A stretch of DNA of 64,000 nucleotides from UBA9732 sp963599445 (GTDB lineage Bacteria; Spirochaetota; Spirochaetia; Sphaerochaetales; Sphaerochaetaceae), in the NCBI GenBank assembly GCA_963599445.1, contig CAVBWZ010000001.1, forward strand, positions 142,988 to 206,987. Reading direction: 5' to 3'. A program made the translations under genes and the position numbers. Of this stretch, positions 59,478 through 64,000 are shown in pieces. Below the pieces are notes generated by a model. It saw only the letters and a list, made by a program, of their open reading frames with translations. It did no database searches and was not told the origin of the DNA. How positions within the stretch are numbered: the stretch's first letter is position 1; each line of letters begins with the position of its first letter.

Positions 59478-61993
59478 AGGGTACAGATGTCTATGAAACC
59501 ACATACTCGGATGAATCAGGTTCCTATGCGTTCTTCGTGCCGCAGGGCAACTACAGCGGAGTAAGATACGGCAAAACGGATTTCGAATCCACATCCGTCT
59601 CCAGAAACATCGCACTGTTCGCAGACAACTACGTGAGCATAGGCGATTCGACCCTGCATGCAACGCACAACAGCATACGCGGAAAGGTGGATGTACTTAC
59701 AACGGATGACGAAAGCGATGTGACTATAAGTTTCGATGGAGATTCTTCGATCGGTCCGTTCGTGACGACATCAACTGGTGGGTTTCTCTTCGAGCATGTA
59801 CCGTTGGGAGACTATGTCATGCGCTTCAAGAGGGAGGACTGCTCGGACATAACGGTTCCCGTGAAGGTTGTGGCCTCTGAGGTGATTGAGCTTTCGACCA
59901 TAACGCTTACACCAAACACCGCCACCATTATGGGAAAAGTCACCCTCAAGGATGCATTGTCAAGCGATGGAGTAAGGGTTTCCGTTGACATGGGTGATGG
60001 AAAGGTTCTGGAAACCTATACAGACGTGAGCGGTCGCTATGAACTTGGTGGTGTGTCCATTGCAGATGCATACACCATACAATACTCCAAGGAGGGTTGG
60101 AACGGTACGAGCCAGGCCATGGCTTCGAAGTTGGATGCCTTGGAGAGAAGGGAGCTTCCAGAGGTCGTCATGACCGATTCTACAGCACCTGTTCTGAAAT
60201 CCATAACGATCAACAACGGTTCGAACACCACTGCAGAAAAGAATGTTGTCATCCATGTCGATGCGGAGGACCTTGGCAGCGGATGCAAAACAGTCATGAT
60301 AAGCGATTTCAATAGTTCTGGTTATATAAGTTATGCCAATGCAGTTGACTGGATTCTTGAAGGCGTCAATGGAGAGAAGACCATATACGTTAAGGTCATA
60401 GACCGTGCCGGAAACGAGTCGAATACTCTTTCCGCTACTGTTGCGCTTACAGACCAGAAGACGGAGGTCAAGGGAGTACTGAAGGGTGACAACCTTGCAT
60501 GGACGAAGGAAAGGAGTCCGTATCTTGTAACAGGCAACCTTCTTGTTGAGAAGGACGATGTCCTGAAGATAGAACCAGGTGTCGATGTCCAGTTCGAGGG
60601 AGACTTCTACCTGCAGATTGAAGGAAAGATGGAAGCCAAGGGAACAGAAGACGAAATGATATCCTTCTATGGCATTGGTGCTGGCGAAGACAACTGGTAT
60701 GGGATGAAGTTCGTAAACGACAACGACAGTGTCATATCCTATGCGAACGTATCGGGGCTTAAGAACGGCATAAGCGGCTATTGCGATGTAGACCATGCTG
60801 AGATTACTGCAAACGGATGGGCGATTGGGAACGAAGTTGCTTTCAGTGACAAGTATTGTCTTTCGGGAAACCTTATGGACTCAATGATTAATGGAAACGT
60901 TTCAGTAATGAATGGATTGGCAACAGACAACAGAATTGAAGGTGACACGGTTTATCTATACTCAGTGAATGTTGATGGGAATACGTTCGAAGGTACAACC
61001 CTTTCAACATCATATTGCTTTGTGTTCAACAACAAAGTATCTTCGACAAAGGTTTCCTCGTATCAGGATTTGCAGAGGTACGTTACGTATGACGGATGCA
61101 ATCTTTCGTTGATTGGAAATACCTCCGTGCAGAAAGTCCAGTTCAATGACTGCATTTTCTCGGAGTTTACGGCAAGCGTGAACGATTCCAATTTCGTAAA
61201 CTGTGGATCCATTGTCATAACGACGGATAGGAAGACGCAGTCGGAGTTCGATCTTACAGGAAACTGTTGGGGAGAACTGAACACCGTTGAACTTAACTCC
61301 AAAGGCGACGGCTCCAACATGAGCTTCATCAACGACTACTACGATGACTTCAATCTTACCAAGGTCTTGTATTCGAATTGGAAGGAAAGTGCAGTCGTCG
61401 ATGCCGGATACCAAGGAGAAGGCTTTGGAAGGGAGGAGTTGACGACAACGGTCTATTCCATCGGCGATGCAGGCCCTGCCGGAGGATTGGTGTTCTACGA
61501 CAAGGGATTCTATTCTGATGGATGGAGATATCTTGAGGCTGCATTGTCTGACATAATGGATGATGGTAGTGGAAGTTATTATTACAGATTTGGATATTAT
61601 AGACCAGAAAACACCATTCTAACCGTTGGAACAGCATGCGCCATAGGTTCTGGAAAGTTCAATACTGAGAGACTTGTGAAGTATATGGACATGGATGGCA
61701 AGGCGTATTCGGCCAGCTCTGGCGAAGATGTGAAGGAATATGCTGCAAGGAAATGTAAGGACTATGAATATGGAGGATATAAGGATTGGTTCCTTCCAAG
61801 CCTGAAAGAACTGAACCTCATGTACGAAAACCTTCACAGCCAAGGACTGGGCTCGTTCGCCGACGACGACTACGTCTGGTCGAGTTCCGAGAGCCGTGAA
61901 TTCAACGCATGGAAACAGCTCTTCTCCAGCGGCAACCAGTACTACGACATTCGCTACGACGACTACCGTGTGCGTCCAGTCAGGGCTTTCTAA
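59474..61993 (+). CDS. DGR variable protein: beta-rich modules plus C-terminal DUF1566/lectin-like domain
   Basis: 839 residues from TTG 59474; there is no signal peptide in this frame and no ribosome site. Order: carboxypeptidase-regulatory-like beta modules (YSDESGSYAFFVPQGNYSGV; LKDALSSDGVRVSVDMGDGK, then YTDVSGRYELGGVSIADAYT), an Ig/Fn3-like module (APVLKSITINNGSN), a parallel beta-helix (~340-640, from LVEKDDVLKIEPGVDVQFEG), then the DUF1566 domain from AGPAGGLVFYDKGF to the end, closing WSSSES...DYRVRPVRAF. The DUF1566 C-terminus, plus avd 1.85 kb downstream, identifies a diversity-generating-retroelement target. Its 5' end looks recombined onto a CsgG-like stub. Confidence 0.75.
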   Translation: MKGTDVYETTYSDESGSYAFFVPQGNYSGVRYGKTDFESTSVSRNIALFADNYVSIGDSTLHATHNSIRGKVDVLTTDDESDVTISFDGDSSIGPFVTTSTGGFLFEHVPLGDYVMRFKREDCSDITVPVKVVASEVIELSTITLTPNTATIMGKVTLKDALSSDGVRVSVDMGDGKVLETYTDVSGRYELGGVSIADAYTIQYSKEGWNGTSQAMASKLDALERRELPEVVMTDSTAPVLKSITINNGSNTTAEKNVVIHVDAEDLGSGCKTVMISDFNSSGYISYANAVDWILEGVNGEKTIYVKVIDRAGNESNTLSATVALTDQKTEVKGVLKGDNLAWTKERSPYLVTGNLLVEKDDVLKIEPGVDVQFEGDFYLQIEGKMEAKGTEDEMISFYGIGAGEDNWYGMKFVNDNDSVISYANVSGLKNGISGYCDVDHAEITANGWAIGNEVAFSDKYCLSGNLMDSMINGNVSVMNGLATDNRIEGDTVYLYSVNVDGNTFEGTTLSTSYCFVFNNKVSSTKVSSYQDLQRYVTYDGCNLSLIGNTSVQKVQFNDCIFSEFTASVNDSNFVNCGSIVITTDRKTQSEFDLTGNCWGELNTVELNSKGDGSNMSFINDYYDDFNLTKVLYSNWKESAVVDAGYQGEGFGREELTTTVYSIGDAGPAGGLVFYDKGFYSDGWRYLEAALSDIMDDGSGSYYYRFGYYRPENTILTVGTACAIGSGKFNTERLVKYMDMDGKAYSASSGEDVKEYAARKCKDYEYGGYKDWFLPSLKELNLMYENLHSQGLGSFADDDYVWSSSESREFNAWKQLFSSGNQYYDIRYDDYRVRPVRAF
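61871..61990 (+). other. Candidate DGR variable region (VR)
   Basis: Last ~40 codons of the variable protein. Between WSSSE and the invariant VRPVRAF, the non-conserved positions are almost all NNC codons (AGC, TTC, AAC, CTC, TCC, AGC, AAC, TAC, TAC, GAC, CGC, TAC, GAC). Adenine-specific mutagenesis of AAC codons in a template repeat leaves exactly this. The final GC-rich ~20 bases coding RVRPVRAF would be the initiation-of-mutagenic-homing zone. Confidence 0.6.
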
Positions 61994-62023
61994 ACTATTC
62001 AATTATTTAGCAATTCAAAGGGT

Positions 62024-62042
62024 TTGGGGAATGTGTCCCCAA
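62024..62042. repeat. Hairpin downstream of the variable region
   Basis: TTGGGGA (62024-62030), loop ATGTG, TCCCCAA (62036-62042), 30 bases after the variable-protein stop and just before the ribosome site of the next gene. Hairpins follow the VR in some DGRs, though usually closer. Confidence 0.6.
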
Positions 62043-62062
62043 TTCAAAAAGGAGAAATAACT

Positions 62063-63805
62063 ATGGCAAGACTTAACGTCGACCAAAAGACAATCTTGGA
62101 GCTCTTTTCCGATAGAAGAGCCGATTTTCTGATTCCGGATTACCAACGTCCTTATTCTTGGAAGGAAGACGAATGCGGGACATTGTGGAAGGATGTCTTT
62201 GACTTTGCATTTCCTGACAAGGATTATACGAAGTTCGATAATGAGAGGGACGAATACTTCTTGGGACCAATCGTAACATTCAGAAATGCGGATGGAAAAA
62301 TGGAGGTGATCGATGGACAACAGCGCCTTACTACTCTTATGTTGCTTCTACGTGCCTTCTATGAAAGATTCGGAAATATGAACGATGAGAATTCAAGAAG
62401 AACCCAAGAAAATCTTGGGAAGTGTATTTGGAAAACCGATGAGCTTGGAAATCTGGATCCAAATAGGCTCAAAATAGATTCAAGAGTTGTTTCTTATGAA
62501 GAAAGAGAGGAGTTCCTTGAAATTTTGAGAGTTGGTCACAGACTGTCTGGAATGAAAAGCAATTACGCAGATAATTTTGAGTTATTTGAAAAGAAGATAA
62601 ACAAATTTTTACAGGATTTCCCAAACTATTTTTCATATCTACCAACTAGGATAATGAACAACTGTATTTTGCTACCAATCGAGGCTGACAGCCAGGATAC
62701 TGCTTTGAGGATATTCTCGACATTGAACGACAGAGGTCTTCCTCTTGCTGATTCCGATATCTTCAAATCCCAGTTGTACAACTACTACAACCAAAGAGGG
62801 GAAGTAAGGGGATTCATAGAGAGATGGAAACACCTTGAAGAGTTTTGTGGAAAAGTTTTCGATCCGCGCAGCGGTTCTCCAATGGATGAGCTTTTCACCC
62901 GTTATATGTACTTCCTTCGTGCAAAGGAAGGTACAAGTAGCTCAACAACAAAAGCTCTTAGAAAATTCTTTGAAAAGGAAGATTACAAATTCCTTAGAAA
63001 CGACCACGCGCTTTCAGATTTGGAGAGTCTTGTGAGTTTCTGGTATGATGTCTCCATTCAATCGGAAGAACGTTTCAGTGATAGGGTCCTACGCAGGCTG
63101 TTTGTTCTGAATTGCGCTCCCAACGGAATGTGGACATATCTGGTATCTGTCTATTTCCTTCAGAACAGGGATGCTGACGGAAATCTCGATGACGAAGGGT
63201 TCTACAATTTCCTCGTCAAGATTACGGCTTTCATTTGGGCATATGCCATTGAGAACCCTGGTGTGAACGCCCTTCGCACTCCTGTATATCCTGAGATGGT
63301 CAACATCATAAACGGAAGGTCCGTTTCATTCGAAGGTTTCAAGTTCGATCCAAGGGTTTTGAGGTCGGAGATTGACAACATCGAATTCACCAACAGTCGT
63401 CCTTTGACGAAGTCAATGCTTGCATGGTGGGCCTTCAACGATGATTCCCAGAGTCTTCTTTCTTTGGAGACCTCCTTTGACATCGAGCATATAGTCTCAA
63501 GGAATCTACAGGAAAACATGCATGTCCTTACAGATGACAGGAATCTTGAATCACTTGGAAACAAGTCTTTGTTGGAGAAAAGGATAAACATACCTGCCAG
63601 AGACTATCGTTTTGAAGATAAAACAAGGTACTATCTAGGTTTTGTTAACGCTAGAGGACAAAGAAAGGATGGCTCTGGTATTGTCGAGCTTCAAAGACTA
63701 GCAAAGGAATTGGATGATTTCAATGAAACGAACATTGTCGAAAGGTACAACCATATCGTTGAGTCGTTCATCGATTTCTTGAGAGCAAACGATTTGTTGA
63801 AATGA
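62063..63805 (+). CDS. DUF262-DUF1524 (GmrSD-like) nuclease-family protein
   Basis: 580 residues from the ATG at 62063, behind AAGGAG. The N-terminal DUF262 domain has the ParB-like motifs FLIPDYQRPYSWKEDE and EVIDGQQRLTTLMLLLRA. The C-terminal DUF1524 domain has the HNH-type FDIEHIVSRNLQ, then ESLGNKSLLEKRINIPARDY. GmrSD-type proteins restrict modified phage DNA in an NTP-dependent manner, so a defence role is the default guess; the usual split GmrS/GmrD order is fused here. It lies between a DGR target and avd, where DGRs normally have nothing or a small accessory gene. Confidence 0.82.
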   Translation: MARLNVDQKTILELFSDRRADFLIPDYQRPYSWKEDECGTLWKDVFDFAFPDKDYTKFDNERDEYFLGPIVTFRNADGKMEVIDGQQRLTTLMLLLRAFYERFGNMNDENSRRTQENLGKCIWKTDELGNLDPNRLKIDSRVVSYEEREEFLEILRVGHRLSGMKSNYADNFELFEKKINKFLQDFPNYFSYLPTRIMNNCILLPIEADSQDTALRIFSTLNDRGLPLADSDIFKSQLYNYYNQRGEVRGFIERWKHLEEFCGKVFDPRSGSPMDELFTRYMYFLRAKEGTSSSTTKALRKFFEKEDYKFLRNDHALSDLESLVSFWYDVSIQSEERFSDRVLRRLFVLNCAPNGMWTYLVSVYFLQNRDADGNLDDEGFYNFLVKITAFIWAYAIENPGVNALRTPVYPEMVNIINGRSVSFEGFKFDPRVLRSEIDNIEFTNSRPLTKSMLAWWAFNDDSQSLLSLETSFDIEHIVSRNLQENMHVLTDDRNLESLGNKSLLEKRINIPARDYRFEDKTRYYLGFVNARGQRKDGSGIVELQRLAKELDDFNETNIVERYNHIVESFIDFLRANDLLK

Positions 63806-63840
63806 CAGTACCATTGGCTGAATTGTGTAGGTGATGTTCC

Positions 63841-64000
63841 ATGGCCCTGTACTACGACCTTCAGATATACAAGGATGTACACTCGCTCGTGCTCTTGGTG
63901 TTCCAATACACCAAGGAATTCCCCAAGGAATACAAGTTCAACCTTGGGGAGGACATGAGACGGGATTCAATCGTCCTTGTCAGGTCAATATACAGGGTCA
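63841..64000 (+). CDS. avd: DGR accessory protein Avd, four-helix bundle (3' partial)
   Basis: The first 53 residues are inside the window: MALYYDLQIYKDVHSLVLLV, then FQYTKEFPKEYKFNLGEDMR and RDSIVLVRSIYR. This is the conserved opening of bacterial Avd/S23-like four-helix-bundle proteins, in which YDLxxYKD, TKxFPxEYKxxLGxDM and LVRxIYRAN are family landmarks. Avd binds the DGR reverse transcriptase and template RNA and is needed for mutagenic retrohoming. The related 23S rRNA intervening-sequence proteins are the main alternative, but the DUF1566-ended gene upstream favours a DGR. The template repeat and reverse transcriptase are expected after base 64000. Confidence 0.8.
   Translation, partial: MALYYDLQIYKDVHSLVLLVFQYTKEFPKEYKFNLGEDMRRDSIVLVRSIYRV

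Noticed and set aside
12326..61993. One shared DGR template for both DUF1566-ended proteins
   Set aside because: Conserved codons flanking the variable positions differ in non-adenine wobble bases, which DGR transfer would not allow.
1..64000. tRNA, rRNA or CRISPR loci
   Set aside because: By eye I found no T-loop GGTTCGAATCC-type blocks with acceptor stems, no rRNA segments, and no array of identical repeats with unique spacers. A tRNAscan or CRISPR search could still find one I missed.

Overview
The window reads as a chromosomal segment of a host-associated spirochaete (Treponema/Sphaerochaeta-like). The call rests on gene content, not on a marker gene. It has many short SD-led exported lipoproteins and small beta-barrel proteins, truncated relatives of the LPP20-like and CsgG-like families common in Treponema, a polA-coaE cluster, a complete EF-P beta-lysylation set, and poly-G tracts inside promoters. 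No rRNA, tRNA or CRISPR array was seen. The first gene is cut by the left edge and the last by the right edge.

Layout. 0-11 kb is mostly housekeeping: a flavin reductase-rubredoxin fusion (partial), a MATE exporter, a MalY-type lyase, an acyl-CoA synthetase, a tiny histone H1-like protein, a lon/U32-peptidase/TPR operon, and a DUF4160-DUF2442 pair. 11-18.4 kb is accessory: a queuosine-precursor transporter, degenerate short tandem repeats, and a lipoprotein ending in a DUF1566-type domain like the targets of diversity-generating retroelements (DGRs), behind a promoter with ten G in its spacer. Toxin-antitoxin and nuclease remnants and a second lipoprotein with the same promoter design follow. 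18.4-24.7 kb holds ssb and a selenium gene set (xdhC, a class V aminotransferase, yedE, yedF, DUF3343, selD). 25-32 kb holds three exported repeat-rich lipoproteins, two of them flanking a two-component system; matching 11-bp direct repeats precede both.

32-35 kb has an ADP-ribosyltransferase-like/XRE toxin-antitoxin pair, a 10-bp-period repeat, and a TetR-acetyltransferase operon with a clear operator. 35-58 kb is core: nadE, two paralogous barrel proteins, polA, coaE, a large anchored protein, epmB/efp/epmA, mnmE, mnmG, rsmG, ftsK, a DEAD-box helicase, an ABC exporter and plsC.

58.2-64 kb is the most interesting stretch. Truncated envelope genes lead into a second DUF1566-ended protein whose last 40 codons carry the signature of adenine-directed mutagenesis. 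A DUF262/DUF1524 nuclease-like gene follows, then the start of avd, the accessory gene of diversity-generating retroelements. The reverse transcriptase and template repeat should lie just beyond the right edge. The leading hypothesis is that this organism diversifies exported proteins by a DGR and additionally switches at least one such gene through a poly-G promoter.
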